Assembly (NCBI GenBank): GCA_964521865.1
Contig: CAZFTJ010000003.1
Coordinates: 62,001-126,000, forward strand
Source of the DNA: CAYSRJ01 sp964521865
Lineage (GTDB): Bacteria > Spirochaetota > B62-G9 > DRHN01
Reading direction: 5' to 3'
Length of the DNA stretch: 64,000 nucleotides
Below, one piece after another: positions 1 to 9,626 of the stretch. A program made the position numbers and the translations under genes. A model generated the notes under the pieces. The model searched no databases, was not told where the DNA came from, and worked only from the letters and a program-made list of their open reading frames with translations. Positions within the stretch are counted from its first letter, which is position 1; each line of letters opens with the position of its first letter.

Positions 1-171
1 TACTTTTTTAATCGTCCCCGACATTTCCTTGTATGCACCCTGCTGCGGATCCTGTGCCGGAGGTTTTCGTTTTTTGAAGAGCGAACCTTTACCGCCGCCC
101 GCCCCCGTACAGCCGGTAGTAAGCAGCAGGACCAGTCCGCCGCACAGAAAATACAGTCCGATCTTTCTCAT
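1..171 (-). CDS. Lipoprotein, probable periplasmic adaptor of an efflux pump (N-terminal part only)
   Basis: The gene runs off the left edge; only the first 57 codons are visible. It begins MRKIGLYFLCGG and has a hydrophobic signal ending in a lipobox-like LLLTTGC, followed by a Gly-rich and basic linker, so it is probably a lipid-anchored envelope protein. Its ATG overlaps the stop codon of the upstream TolC-type gene by one base (TAATG), so the two are translationally coupled. By analogy with TolC-adaptor-transporter operons this is most likely the HlyD/MacA-type adaptor, but no adaptor domain is visible in the window. The lipoprotein call is seen in the sequence; the adaptor role is inferred from context. 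Confidence 0.6.
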   Translation of the reverse strand, partial: MRKIGLYFLCGGLVLLLTTGCTGAGGGKGSLFKKRKPPAQDPQQGAYKEMSGTIKKV

Positions 172-1529
172 TAGTCCCCTCCTGCCCCTTCGGTAAATAG
201 TTCATGAAGCGTCTTCTTGTCGCGCAGTCCGAGTTGTTTCATGAGGGAGGATTCTGCCCTGAGGAAATTATACCGCGCTGTCGTATACTGACTCTCGGCA
301 GAGGTGAGCAGAATCTCCGTATTCAGCAGATCTGTCGAGGAAACGACGCCGCTTTCAAAGCGAGTCTTCATCTGCTCGTAGGTCTCCCGGGCGTACTCCG
401 CTGCCTGGTGTGAAGAGTCTATCGACCTGGCGGCTGTCACCAGCGCATATACTGCGCTTTGGACCGAGAGTACCACCTCATCCTTTGCCGATTCGTAGGT
501 ATCCCTCGCCTCCTCCAGGCTCGAAGCAGATCCTCGCACTTCGTCGAGTGTATCGATGATGGGAAAAAGCGGGAGCGAGCCGTAGAGGGTGATCACTCCC
601 TGGTAGGTGTATTGTTGTTCGAGATCGCTTTTATCCCAGCTGTTCGTAAACGACAGATTGACCGAAGGAAAAAATTCCTGTTTCAACCCGGCCAGGGCAA
701 GCTCATTTATCTTTACCGTTGCAGAAGAAATTTTTAAAGAAGGGTTTTTCGTCAGGCCGAGCGAAACGGTGCGAGTTGCGATTTTTGCCGTTGCCGCGTC
801 GTCAAGTGCGCTTACCTGCTCTACGAAGGTATCGATTAGGGAAAAATCGACCGGTTCGAGTGTAAAGTCGGAAGAGACGTGCAAAAAGTTCGCGATATCG
901 CGGCGTGAGATCTCGTAATTACTCCTCGACTGAATATACGCTACCTCTTTTGAAGAAGCCTGCGATTGAACATTGAGGAAATCCGCCTTCGATAGGGTGC
1001 CCAGAGAATACCGTACCCGGGCGGTCGCTGTGTTTTCACGGGCCGCTTCAAGGTCCTTATAGGCAATTTCCATGAGGGATTTATTCTCAAGTACAGCAAA
1101 ATACCTCGTCTCCACTCCGGCGATCGTTTCGAGCATCTTTTGTTCGAGAGTGTACTCCGTTATTTTTTCGTTTTCTCTCCCCGTATGTATCCCGATGATT
1201 CCCTTCCTGCCGTTGTAAACCGGCTGAGTTATCGATACGCTGAGAGAGGATGAGGATTTCTTTTCCTGATCCGGAATAACGGTTGAAATTGCCGGATCGT
1301 AGGCCGAATAACCGCCGGACGCCTGCGCCGACGGCAATACGCCCCATATAGATTTTTTTGCATCCCAATACGCAGACTCCTTTGCCTTGACTGCTGCTTT
1401 CAGGGATGGATTGTTTTTCAGCGCTATCTCTTTTGCCTCATCGAGTGTGAGTCCGTCGGCAAAACTCGATACCAGTCCGAAAAAAAGTACAGTCAGGAAG
1501 ATGATCGTCGTCGCTTTTATCGATGTCAT
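171..1529 (-). CDS. TolC-family outer membrane efflux protein
   Basis: This 452-residue protein has a signal peptide (MTSIKATTIIFLTVLFFG), then LTLDEAKEIALKNNPSLKAA, the typical start of an outer membrane efflux protein. Two OEP repeats follow, rich in long coiled-coil helices; the second ends with TDLLNTEILLTSAESQYTTA. Such trimers form the outer-membrane and periplasmic tunnel of tripartite exporters. The frame stays open 41 codons upstream, but the signal peptide only makes sense from the Met at 1529. No strong Shine-Dalgarno site precedes that start. It is followed directly by a lipoprotein gene that is probably the adaptor subunit. The substrate is unknown. Confidence 0.88.
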   Translation of the reverse strand: MTSIKATTIIFLTVLFFGLVSSFADGLTLDEAKEIALKNNPSLKAAVKAKESAYWDAKKSIWGVLPSAQASGGYSAYDPAISTVIPDQEKKSSSSLSVSITQPVYNGRKGIIGIHTGRENEKITEYTLEQKMLETIAGVETRYFAVLENKSLMEIAYKDLEAARENTATARVRYSLGTLSKADFLNVQSQASSKEVAYIQSRSNYEISRRDIANFLHVSSDFTLEPVDFSLIDTFVEQVSALDDAATAKIATRTVSLGLTKNPSLKISSATVKINELALAGLKQEFFPSVNLSFTNSWDKSDLEQQYTYQGVITLYGSLPLFPIIDTLDEVRGSASSLEEARDTYESAKDEVVLSVQSAVYALVTAARSIDSSHQAAEYARETYEQMKTRFESGVVSSTDLLNTEILLTSAESQYTTARYNFLRAESSLMKQLGLRDKKTLHELFTEGAGGD

Positions 1530-1700
1530 TTTACGTTCGGCAACTTTATATGCAGGGTGCGCCACTTCAGGTTCTTCCCCTTTCGATCGAAAAGTATACG
1601 GATTGAATGTTACAGAATTGTAGACAAAAATCAATGAACGGTACATAAACATGAGATAAACTTTTTGTTTATGGCTTTATCAATCGAAGCTCGCGTGCAT

Positions 1701-1725
1701 ATGGTTTTAATTTGGATAAAACCAT
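1701..1725 (-). terminator. Hairpin downstream of the FGGY kinase
   Basis: A perfect 9-bp inverted repeat (ATGGTTTTA, 7-nt loop, TAAAACCAT) lies 50 bases past the kinase stop codon. No U-run follows on the minus strand, so it is at best a weak or factor-assisted terminator. Confidence 0.3.
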
Positions 1726-1775
1726 ACATAATATGGAGCGTCCTGTATGAATCGATGCCGTGTACCGGGCCGTAT

Positions 1776-3275
1776 CTATGAGAACAGTCTCTTCAGGGTG
1801 GGATACAGCTTCTTGTACAGTTCGTATCTCTCCAGGTACTGTCTTTTCATCGATGGGGCCGGACGGTACGTATCCTTTACCCGTACCGTGCGCGATACTC
1901 CCTCATCCACAGAGCGGAACACACCGCTTGCCGCCCCTGCCAGAATCGCGGCCCCGAGGCAGGCCGCTTCCGAAACCTCGAGTGAAATCACCGTCTTGCC
2001 GAATACATCGGCCTTCATCTGCAGCCACTTTCGCGATTTTGCACCACCCCCGACCGCGCGGATTTCATCAATACGAATCCCAACATTTTCCATCGAATCG
2101 ATATTCAGTTTCATCTCGTAGTTCGTGCTGTCCAGTACCGCCCGGCTGATGTCGCTTTTCGTAGTCGACAGAGTCAGACCGACCAGCGCTCCTCTCGATC
2201 GGGGATCAAGGGTTGGCGTGCCGCTGCCGACGAAATGAGGAAGAAAAAAAACCGAAGCCGGACTTTTGCACGCTCTGCCGACAATCAATTCGTATACATC
2301 CCGTCCTGTTTTTTGTGCTTCCCGCATCTCGAGGTCGCAAAGCGTGTCTCTGTACCAGCGAAGCAGAAGACCACCGGTAAGGTTGAAGGCGCAGCTTGTA
2401 AACATACCCGGTTTTGTGTGGTGGTAGCAGCAGTAGTTGTTTTTAAGCATTCCCTCGCTGAGAAGCGGTCTGCCGAGCACCGGGTTGAGCACGTCGGATG
2501 TTCCAGTTGCGTTCATAGCGCTGCTCTCTTTGACAGCGCCGGCGCCGAGAAGCCCGCAGCACTGATCGTGCCCGCCGGTCACCGCAACCGCCTTTTTCGC
2601 AAGACCGAGCTCATCAGCCCTGTCTGCCGGTATCTCGCCGACAATGCTGCCCGACGGTTTTACTTCGGCAAGGAGCGCCTCGTCCACACCTGCCGCAGAT
2701 AGAATTTCCTCCGACCATCGCTCATTCAGAACATCAAAGGCCATGGTGCGTGCAGCAAGTGAGAAATCGATAGTTGGAGGTAGGCCCAGCTTGAGAAATA
2801 CGAAATCCTGCACGCATAGAAACTTCCACGCCTTCCTGTAGAGGCCGGGCATATTTTTGCGAAACCATTGTATCTTGCATATGCTGTACATCGGATGAAG
2901 CGGCATGCCCGTAATCTTGAAGATGCGCTTCCGACCCATTCGCTCTTCCCACCACCTGGCCTGGGCAATCGTCCGGTCATCGAAGGTGACGACGAAATTG
3001 TTCAGGGGCTCGCCTTTTTTATCCACCGGCACCACGGCCTCTCCCTGAACAGAAACTGAAACTGCGGTCACCGGGTCTTCGTTCGCCTTCAAAGCTGCGT
3101 CTCTGACAACCTGTTCAATCGAGTGCCATAGTTTTATTGAATCGAGCTCGGACCAGCCCTCCCTCGGATGCAGCAGCGGGTATTCCCGGTAGCTGTACGA
3201 GAGCATTTGACCCTCCTGAGAAAAAACGGCTGCCTTGCACCCGGTCGTTCCCACATCGAGGCCCATTAGACTCAA
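1776..3275 (-). CDS. FGGY-family carbohydrate kinase, xylulokinase-like
   Basis: This 499-residue kinase would phosphorylate a sugar or polyol with ATP in the cytoplasm. It has the N-terminal phosphate-binding loop GLDVGTTGCKAAVF (about residues 5-18), the catalytic-base segment TGGHDQCCG with Asp237, and the C-terminal adenosine-side motif GGGAKSRKWLQMKADV near residue 410. Length and order match the XylB branch of the FGGY family. The start is TTG at 3275: AGGAGG lies nine bases upstream, while the first ATG (3266) would be 18 bases away. No transporter or isomerase is adjacent, so the substrate (D-xylulose or another ketose or polyol) is open. Confidence 0.88.
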   Translation of the reverse strand: MSLMGLDVGTTGCKAAVFSQEGQMLSYSYREYPLLHPREGWSELDSIKLWHSIEQVVRDAALKANEDPVTAVSVSVQGEAVVPVDKKGEPLNNFVVTFDDRTIAQARWWEERMGRKRIFKITGMPLHPMYSICKIQWFRKNMPGLYRKAWKFLCVQDFVFLKLGLPPTIDFSLAARTMAFDVLNERWSEEILSAAGVDEALLAEVKPSGSIVGEIPADRADELGLAKKAVAVTGGHDQCCGLLGAGAVKESSAMNATGTSDVLNPVLGRPLLSEGMLKNNYCCYHHTKPGMFTSCAFNLTGGLLLRWYRDTLCDLEMREAQKTGRDVYELIVGRACKSPASVFFLPHFVGSGTPTLDPRSRGALVGLTLSTTKSDISRAVLDSTNYEMKLNIDSMENVGIRIDEIRAVGGGAKSRKWLQMKADVFGKTVISLEVSEAACLGAAILAGAASGVFRSVDEGVSRTVRVKDTYRPAPSMKRQYLERYELYKKLYPTLKRLFS

Positions 3276-3458
3276 AACGGTTCACCTCCTGACTTTCAAG
3301 CCCGCTGTTTTTTGTACCATTGTATGCGCACTTCACTTCAGTGTCAAGCCGGGATAAATTTCGAAAAAAGATGATGTACTGTATGTATGCAAAAAATGCC
3401 GGCATAGAATGACGGAATATAAGAAAATACAGGCGATTTATGGGCTTGAAACGGATTA

Positions 3459-3486
3459 TTGTTTTTTCCTAAAATCGTGCTATAAT
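3459..3486 (+). promoter_or_regulatory. Sigma-70-like promoter for the ASH-repeat lipoprotein
   Basis: TTGTTT (3459-3464), a 16-bp spacer and a perfect TATAAT (3481-3486) point toward the lipoprotein gene at 3558, giving a leader of about 65 nt. Confidence 0.6.
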
Positions 3487-3557
3487 AGATTTTACCGGGT
3501 GCACTGGAATCAGTAGCGATGTATGATACGTTAACTCGATAATCGTATGATCCAGGC

Positions 3558-5798
3558 TTGAATAAGATGAAGGGACGTTTCGGACAGTACGCTGTTCTCC
3601 TGTTTATCATACTGTTGATTGCCTCATGCTCATTCCAGAGAGCAGACCTCCACGAACTGTCGAAATCGACATCCGGGCTTGTGGTGTATGTAGATTATCT
3701 CGCCCTCCCGGACGGAAGCGGTGTGTACAGTTTCGGGAGGCTCGGTGTATTCGATACCGGTGAAACCCGGTTTACCGTTCAGAACAATGGAAACATAACG
3801 GCCACTATTGTCTCACTTGCGCTTTCGGAAGGCGACACCTCTCAATTTCAGATAAACGATTCGTCTATGTCCTTTACCATCTCTCCCGGCGAAAGCACAC
3901 ACTTCAGTATTACGTTTCTGCCGACCGAAAGCGGAGACAAAAGGGCGACGGTATCGATCGGGCTGAAGGAGGACCGCACCTATACCTTCACCGTAGAAGG
4001 TCACGGGGCTGCTTCGAGAATGGTTGTCACACAGGACTCAACGGAGATTCCAAACGGCGTCGGCACGTATAATTTCGGCACTCACGGAATAGGATCGTTT
4101 ACAGATAGCACATTTGTCATTCAGAACGAGGGGGATTTCGACCTCAGAATCACCGGTCTGCTCCTTTCTAACGGTAATGTAGCTCAGTTCACCCTTGAAT
4201 CCGATACACTCATCTCCATTGTCAGGCCGGGGCAGAGCACCGCATTCAACGCCCGATACAAACCGACGAAACAGGGCGATGTATCGACCACTCTGATTCT
4301 GATATGCAACGACCCGGAGAACACGGAATACACCTTCATCCTTGCCGGAAACGGTTCGGCTTCCGGTGCAATACCCCCCGACATAAAGCTTTATCTTGGA
4401 ACCGCACCGGTTCCGGAGGGAACGGTGGGATATGATTTCGGTTATATTCAGACAGATAAAACGAGCAGTCCGATGACTTTCGTAATAACAAATGAGGGCG
4501 GGGCAGGCGCCCTCGACCTGTCGATTCACGATATCGTCTTTGTCGACGGAGATGTCGACGATTTCAGCGTTGATACGTTCGAGACGTCCGATTACGTAAA
4601 GGAGGGTGAAAGCACAACCTTCAACGTGCTGTTCGAGCCGATGTCGGCGGGTTCCAAGCAGGCCGTATTGAAGATTGTAAACGACGATCCGGATACGGAA
4701 TCCTATACATTTACAGTTACGGGTACGGGCTCCACCCAACCCCAGCCGGATATACTCGTCGGAGTGGAAGACACCGGTGAAGCTGTGGTCAGCGGATCGG
4801 GCGTCTACGACTTCGGTGTCGTGTGGACGGGTGTTACAAAGGCTGAGGCGTTCACGATCGAAAATACGGGAAACGCGGACCTCACGGTATCGTCGCCGGT
4901 TACGATCAGCGGCTCGGGGTTTACAAGCAACTTTTCACCGCCGATAACCATCGGCCCGGGCAAAAGCTCCGAGTTCGATATCGTATTCGACCCCTCTGTA
5001 CAGGGGGCCGTCCCTTACAGCGAAACTGTTTCAATATCGAGCAACGATCTCGATGAAAACCCGTACACGTTTATCGTTCAGGGCACAGGAAACAGTACAG
5101 CGACAGCAGACATAGCGGTGCTTCAGAATTCCGTCTATATTCCCAATAAATCCGGCAGCTACTACTTCGGACCGGTGGTGGAGAATACGTCAAAGACCGT
5201 CACCTTTACCATAAAAAACAACGGCTCTGCGGGTCTCAATGTGAACAGTATTACTTCAGACGATCCTCAATTCGTGTTCTCAGGTTCTGTTCCGATAACG
5301 GTTCCGGTCGGAATGACAAAAACCTTCGACATCACGTTCACCCCTCAGAATACCAAAAATCAGAGGGCCAGGATTACACTGGTTAACGACGATCCGGATA
5401 CGAATCCCTTTATATTTACCGTTACCGGCACGGGAATACAAACAGAGGAGCCCGATATTGCATTGTGGGCGGACGGCAAAAAAATAACAAAATACTACAT
5501 GGATTTCGACGATACCGTTATTGGAGACTCGAGCCGGCCGGTTGTCTTCACCATCGAGAACAGGGGTCAGGCCGACCTCGAAATAAGCAGTATCATACTC
5601 ACCAAAGGTGAAAAAGACTTCAAAATCGACCTGCAGCATACCTTCCTCACCGTTTCACCCGGTGAAAGCACCACCTTCGACGCGATTTTCATCCCTGAGA
5701 AAAAAGGCAGGCGGAAAGGCACGCTCGAAATCAGGAGCAACGATCCCGATAATGACAAGCTTGCGATCAGCCTCCAGGGAATCGGCCTCACAGGATAG
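3558..5798 (+). CDS. Lipoprotein with six tandem ASH/HYDIN-type (choice-of-anchor D) Ig-like repeats
   Basis: This 746-residue protein starts with a lipoprotein signal (LLFIILLIASC, Cys24), then six repeats of about 110-120 residues. Each has the pattern YxFG (start), TFTIxNxGxADL (middle), VxPGESTTFDIxFxP, then NDPDxxxYTFTVTGTG at its end. That is the signature of the ASPM-SPD-2-Hydin / choice-of-anchor D Ig fold. Repeat ends fall near residues 155, 270, 392, 513, 633 and 745. The start is TTG at 3558 (ATG at 3567 is an alternative). It stands alone on the plus strand with its own promoter, between two oppositely oriented kinase genes. The protein is probably a surface or periplasmic scaffold or adhesin; nothing in the sequence identifies a ligand. 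Confidence 0.85.
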   Translation: MNKMKGRFGQYAVLLFIILLIASCSFQRADLHELSKSTSGLVVYVDYLALPDGSGVYSFGRLGVFDTGETRFTVQNNGNITATIVSLALSEGDTSQFQINDSSMSFTISPGESTHFSITFLPTESGDKRATVSIGLKEDRTYTFTVEGHGAASRMVVTQDSTEIPNGVGTYNFGTHGIGSFTDSTFVIQNEGDFDLRITGLLLSNGNVAQFTLESDTLISIVRPGQSTAFNARYKPTKQGDVSTTLILICNDPENTEYTFILAGNGSASGAIPPDIKLYLGTAPVPEGTVGYDFGYIQTDKTSSPMTFVITNEGGAGALDLSIHDIVFVDGDVDDFSVDTFETSDYVKEGESTTFNVLFEPMSAGSKQAVLKIVNDDPDTESYTFTVTGTGSTQPQPDILVGVEDTGEAVVSGSGVYDFGVVWTGVTKAEAFTIENTGNADLTVSSPVTISGSGFTSNFSPPITIGPGKSSEFDIVFDPSVQGAVPYSETVSISSNDLDENPYTFIVQGTGNSTATADIAVLQNSVYIPNKSGSYYFGPVVENTSKTVTFTIKNNGSAGLNVNSITSDDPQFVFSGSVPITVPVGMTKTFDITFTPQNTKNQRARITLVNDDPDTNPFIFTVTGTGIQTEEPDIALWADGKKITKYYMDFDDTVIGDSSRPVVFTIENRGQADLEISSIILTKGEKDFKIDLQHTFLTVSPGESTTFDAIFIPEKKGRRKGTLEIRSNDPDNDKLAISLQGIGLTG

Positions 5799-5872
5799 CC
5801 CGTATCGTATGATCTCCTGTCGGACCGAAGCCGTTGCCGGAATCTTGCTTTGGTGCCCCAGTATCTCTTTCG

Positions 5873-7426
5873 TCACTCGGTCTCATGCCGGACCATATCG
5901 TGCATGAGGTCCTTCAGCCGGGGATAGGTTTCTAGATACCTGTCTACATAGTAGGTGTACTGCCTTGTGTTTTCAAGGTTAGGCTCGATGCTCTTCCTGA
6001 CCCTCACCATCGCCGATGCCGCTTCCTCGATGCTTGAATAAACCCCCGCCCCATAGAAGGCGAGCATCGCATCACCGAGCAGAGGGGCGTTCGGCTCCTC
6101 TGTAAGGTGAATGGGCATACCCATCACGTCACTGTGTATCTGCATCCACAGATCGCTGTGTGTGGCTCCACCGCAGGCGTAGATCTCCTTCGGTTCGAAT
6201 CCCGAATCCTTGAAGCAGCGCATTATGTGCTCCGTGCCGTAGGCAACTCCCTCCATTATCGCCCGGTACACGTGAACAGGCGTGTGATTCAGAGAAAGCC
6301 CCCATATTACGCCCCTTGCCCGCGAATCGGTGAGGGGATTTCTGTTTCCCTGCCAGTAGTCGAGCAGGATGAGCCCATCGCTTCCGAGTTTGATGCTCTT
6401 CGCGCACATGTTCATATAGTCGTACAGGTCAAGACCCTTCGAGGCAGCCTCCTCTTCGAGCTCTCTTCCGATAAACCCGTTTTTGAACCATTTCAAAACC
6501 GAACCCGTGGAAATCTGCGCCCCCTCGACGACATAGAGTCCCGGCATAACCGCATCCGGAAATCCTCCGAATATACCCTTCCCGTGAAACTCTTCCGACG
6601 AGTGCCCCAGCATCAAGTGCGAAGAGCCTGTGATAAATGCGATTCTTCCCGGTTTAACCGCGCCGAGCCCCAGTATACCGATATAGGCATCGGCGCCGCC
6701 CTGCACGATGACGGTTTTATCCGATAAGCCGACGACCTCCGCGACTTCCGGCCTTATCGGCGCGATCGGCGCACCAAGCCCCAGAATAAGCCCGGGAAAT
6801 TTATCCAGTGCATCGGCAAGCCCTATGGCCTCATAGAAATCCCGGGGCCATCCCCCCGACTTTGAATTGTAGTACCATCGCACCGTTGCGTTGTTAATGC
6901 TTCCGACGTACTCTCCGGTCAGCCGGTAATTCACCCAGTCCTGAAAACCGCACACGTATCGCGCGCGCTCCCATACGTCCGGTTCGTTCTCCTTTACCCA
7001 CAGCACCTTCGACGGCATCCATTCTGCGGATACACTGCCGAACCCATTGTACTTCAGGGCGTCCATGCCGCATCCCGATATCTTTTCGGCCTGCCTGAAG
7101 GCACGCACATCCATCCACAAAAGAGCATTTCTGAGCGGCATGAAGTTCTTGTCCAGTATGAGTACGGTACAGCTCGTCGTATCGACTGCAGCTGAAAGTA
7201 TTTTCGCGCTGTCCACCCCCGATTTTTTCACAATATCTCCGACGACCCGGATAAAAGCATCCCACCACTGGGCAGGAATCTGCTCCGCCCAGCCGGGCTT
7301 CGGGAACAGGGTCCGGTACTCATGCGCACTCGTATACACCATGTTTCCGTGCTCACCGAAAAGCGCACCTCGAACCGATTCCGTTCCGAAATCAAGGGCG
7401 AGAACGTATCTATCACCTGCCGACAT
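5873..7426 (-). CDS. FGGY-family carbohydrate kinase, ribulokinase-like
   Basis: This 517-residue kinase has an AraB-like N-terminus, LALDFGTESVRGALF (residues 9-23), with DFGTESVR resembling the ribulokinase DFGSDSVR loop. The catalytic Asp246 lies in VQGGADAYIGILGLGAV. The C-terminal nucleotide-binding motif is YACGGATHSDLWMQIHSDV, followed by EEPNAPLLGDAMLA. It is distinct from the other two FGGY kinases in this window, which carry GGHD at the same site. No pentose isomerase or epimerase is next to it, so assignment to L- or D-ribulose or another ketose cannot be made. It is transcribed alone; its stop is 75 bases from the convergent lipoprotein gene. Confidence 0.87.
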   Translation of the reverse strand: MSAGDRYVLALDFGTESVRGALFGEHGNMVYTSAHEYRTLFPKPGWAEQIPAQWWDAFIRVVGDIVKKSGVDSAKILSAAVDTTSCTVLILDKNFMPLRNALLWMDVRAFRQAEKISGCGMDALKYNGFGSVSAEWMPSKVLWVKENEPDVWERARYVCGFQDWVNYRLTGEYVGSINNATVRWYYNSKSGGWPRDFYEAIGLADALDKFPGLILGLGAPIAPIRPEVAEVVGLSDKTVIVQGGADAYIGILGLGAVKPGRIAFITGSSHLMLGHSSEEFHGKGIFGGFPDAVMPGLYVVEGAQISTGSVLKWFKNGFIGRELEEEAASKGLDLYDYMNMCAKSIKLGSDGLILLDYWQGNRNPLTDSRARGVIWGLSLNHTPVHVYRAIMEGVAYGTEHIMRCFKDSGFEPKEIYACGGATHSDLWMQIHSDVMGMPIHLTEEPNAPLLGDAMLAFYGAGVYSSIEEAASAMVRVRKSIEPNLENTRQYTYYVDRYLETYPRLKDLMHDMVRHETE

Positions 7427-7737
7427 CCTGCGATTTCCTCTATCCTATAATTTCCATACCGACGCCGTGCATCCCGATATTGCCTCCGACGATGGCTCCT
7501 GGGTTTGAGGACAACAAATCCAATAGAGCGGACATAACCCCCGCTTGTTTGTCACGAAGAACATGTATGAACGGCGTCAATTACACATACCGTTTGAACC
7601 CGTTATACAGACGGACTACACAGACAGCTCTGTCGTTGGCCGGTACAGCCATGCAAAACGGGTGTATACCGGATGTGCGGTTACGACTTCCCGTGCAATG
7701 GTACAGCAGCAATTACCTGGAGATAGCAGCCCATTGA
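7427..7737. other. Intergenic stretch without a recognised feature
   Basis: About 310 bases separate the ribulokinase-like gene from the TPR protein gene. It should hold the kinase promoter (minus strand), but I see no clear -35/-10 pair, hairpin or small coding frame with a ribosome-binding site. Confidence 0.4.
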
Positions 7738-8832
7738 CTAATGTCCGACATTCTTCAGAAGTATCCCCTTGATAAGAACCTTCCCGCTCGTGCCGTCTAC
7801 TCCAGCACAGGTTCCGAATACCTCGACGTCCCTGCGGTTTTCGAGATAATAGGTACCTGTCAGGGTGACGTGCGCAATACCCTCTATCGTATCCTCATCC
7901 TCGTATCGGACGAGAAGGTCGAACTCGAATATATCCTTCTTCTTCTCGAGATTGGCAATTTTTCCGGTCCATACGACATACACCCCTCTGTATGCAGCCG
8001 GCTCCTTCATTATTTCAAAAAATCGTGGTGAAAAATCGATCGAGAGGGGATCGGGCGGATTGATGAACGTGTACAGTATGTCGAACTTTTCCTTGACGGG
8101 AGGCGATGCGTTCGAGAGCATTATCCTGTTCAGGGCAACAATAGCGGTATTGGTCTTACCGCGGTAGATGTACTTTTTTATGCGAACAAAACTATCCTCG
8201 ATCTCCTTATCGGTAAAGGAGTACAGCGCTTTTTCCTTCGTATCGGTGACAGGAGTGTCTTCAGGAAGCGTTACCTCCCGCAGTGCGACGATCTCGGGAT
8301 AAAAACGCGCAAGCGCCCTGTCATAGAGCGGTGTTGCATAGAAAATTGTAAGGATTATAATAATACCCGCAGTAATGCTCAGCCCCAAAAGATAGGGCTT
8401 GAGTTTTATAAAAAACGGAAGCATTGCCGAACGGTAGGTTTTCAGGTCAAAGGACTGAATGAAAGAAGTCGTATCCTCGGCCATACGAAGCTTTGCAATG
8501 GCGCTTTTCACCGATCGCTCACGGGGATTTTTTTCAAGCACTTCTCCCCAGAGACTGACGGCATCTTCGATCCTTTCGTCCTTCACGTAGATGTAGGCAA
8601 GGCCCTTCAAGAGCTCAATATGGTCCTCCCTTACCAGCAGGCCGGCCCTGAAGTACCGGCGCGCCCCCTCAAAATCATCCGTGAAGATCGATGCGTAGCC
8701 GAGAAACAGATAAATCTCCGGGTCGTTTTTATATTCCGTGAGGGCCTTCTCGAGGTGGGAAACTGCCTGCACGTACTGCTTTTTCCTGTAGCACTTCAGC
8801 CCTAGTTTTTTCTGAACACCCTTTTTCTTCAA
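7738..8832 (-). CDS. TPR-domain membrane protein
   Basis: This 364-residue protein has two or three tetratricopeptide repeats in residues 1-115 (for example ALTEYKNDPEIYLFLGYA and ARRYFRAGLLVREDHIELLK). One strong transmembrane segment sits near residues 147-170 (LLGLSITAGIIIILTIFYA). A C-terminal domain of about 190 residues follows, with no family I can name; it ends in a beta-rich part (VYVVWTGKIANLEKKKDIFE). The topology suggests a cytoplasmic TPR domain and an extracytoplasmic C-terminus. It lies upstream of nothing obvious and just downstream of efp on the same strand, 51 bases apart. The function is unknown. Confidence 0.7.
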   Translation of the reverse strand: MKKKGVQKKLGLKCYRKKQYVQAVSHLEKALTEYKNDPEIYLFLGYASIFTDDFEGARRYFRAGLLVREDHIELLKGLAYIYVKDERIEDAVSLWGEVLEKNPRERSVKSAIAKLRMAEDTTSFIQSFDLKTYRSAMLPFFIKLKPYLLGLSITAGIIIILTIFYATPLYDRALARFYPEIVALREVTLPEDTPVTDTKEKALYSFTDKEIEDSFVRIKKYIYRGKTNTAIVALNRIMLSNASPPVKEKFDILYTFINPPDPLSIDFSPRFFEIMKEPAAYRGVYVVWTGKIANLEKKKDIFEFDLLVRYEDEDTIEGIAHVTLTGTYYLENRRDVEVFGTCAGVDGTSGKVLIKGILLKNVGH

Positions 8833-8883
8833 TAACGTATCCGAAAAGCAAGATAATAGGTCAGCGTCAATTGGGACGTTCTT

Positions 8884-9441
8884 TTATACGCGCTCGCAGT
8901 ATTCGCCGGTCCTGGTATCAACCTTGATGACGTCATCCTTATTTATAAACAGGGGTACCTGTATATGCGCGCCCGTCTCAACCGTAGCAGGTTTGTATGT
9001 TGTTGTGGCTGTATCGCCCTTGAGTCCGGGCTCGGTATGAACAACCTTGAGCTCGACGAATATAGGAAGATCAATGGAGATAATCTCTCCTTCGTAAATA
9101 CTCACGTCAACTTCCAGATTCTCCTTGAGAAAACGCTTTTCTTCTTCTATGGAGCTGTTCGGCACGCTTTCCTGTTCGTAATTCCCGGTATCCATAAATA
9201 CGCTGTTGTCGCCGTCATCATAGAGGTACTGCATCTTTCTTTTTTCTATGTACACGTCCTCGATCTTCTCATCGGGTCTGAATGTACGGTCGACAATGGT
9301 ATTCTTTTTTATATTCCGTATCCTGGAACGTACGAATGCGCCGCCCTTGCCCGGTTTGACATGCTGATAGCTGAGAACGGTATACAGCTCTCCGTTCATC
9401 CTGAACATCATCCCTTTTCTCAAGTCATTTGCGCTGATCAA
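8884..9441 (-). CDS. efp: Translation elongation factor P
   Basis: EF-P binds between the ribosomal P and E sites and helps peptide-bond formation at proline runs. The 185-residue protein has the KOW-like N-terminal domain with the loop VKPGKGGAFVR, whose Lys32 is the position modified in many bacteria. The OB domains and the C-terminal signature THTEP-like VVHTEPGLKGDTATTTYKPA also match, as does the IKVDTRTGEYCERV end. I place the start at TTG 9441, not at the GTG 18 bases earlier: AGGAGG lies eight bases before this TTG, and it gives the usual 185-residue length with MISANDLRKG. No modification gene (epmA, earP, ymfI) is visible in the window. Confidence 0.97.
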   Translation of the reverse strand: MISANDLRKGMMFRMNGELYTVLSYQHVKPGKGGAFVRSRIRNIKKNTIVDRTFRPDEKIEDVYIEKRKMQYLYDDGDNSVFMDTGNYEQESVPNSSIEEEKRFLKENLEVDVSIYEGEIISIDLPIFVELKVVHTEPGLKGDTATTTYKPATVETGAHIQVPLFINKDDVIKVDTRTGEYCERV

Positions 9442-9626
9442 TGCAACTTCCTCCTTCACGGTTCAGTTTCAAAGAGCACCGTCCCCGCAACACGCGTCCT
9501 GTACACAAGTTTCCTTAAGTTTATTGACGGTTTCATAAAATGTCAACCCGATTGTCGAAAACCGCACCTGTAAATGACGCGTGGCTATCAGCTTATCCAC
9601 GGTGACGAAATTCCAGTGCAGCAGCC

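Noticed and set aside
1713..1728. A 14-base match (TGGATAAAACCATA) to a site near 41583, both downstream of FGGY kinase genes
   Set aside because: In a 64-kb window several 14-base matches are expected by chance, and the surrounding bases do not align.
4038..4739. A 233-codon minus-strand frame inside the ASH-repeat lipoprotein gene
   Set aside because: It is antisense to a repeat protein with clear domain content, has no start signal and no recognisable motif.
6190..6210. GGTTCGAATCC, which looks like a tRNA T-arm
   Set aside because: It lies inside the kinase reading frame, and no acceptor, D or anticodon arms can be formed around it.
6107..6727. A 206-codon plus-strand frame inside the ribulokinase-like gene
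   Set aside because: Antisense shadow of a well-supported kinase; no motif and no ribosome-binding site.
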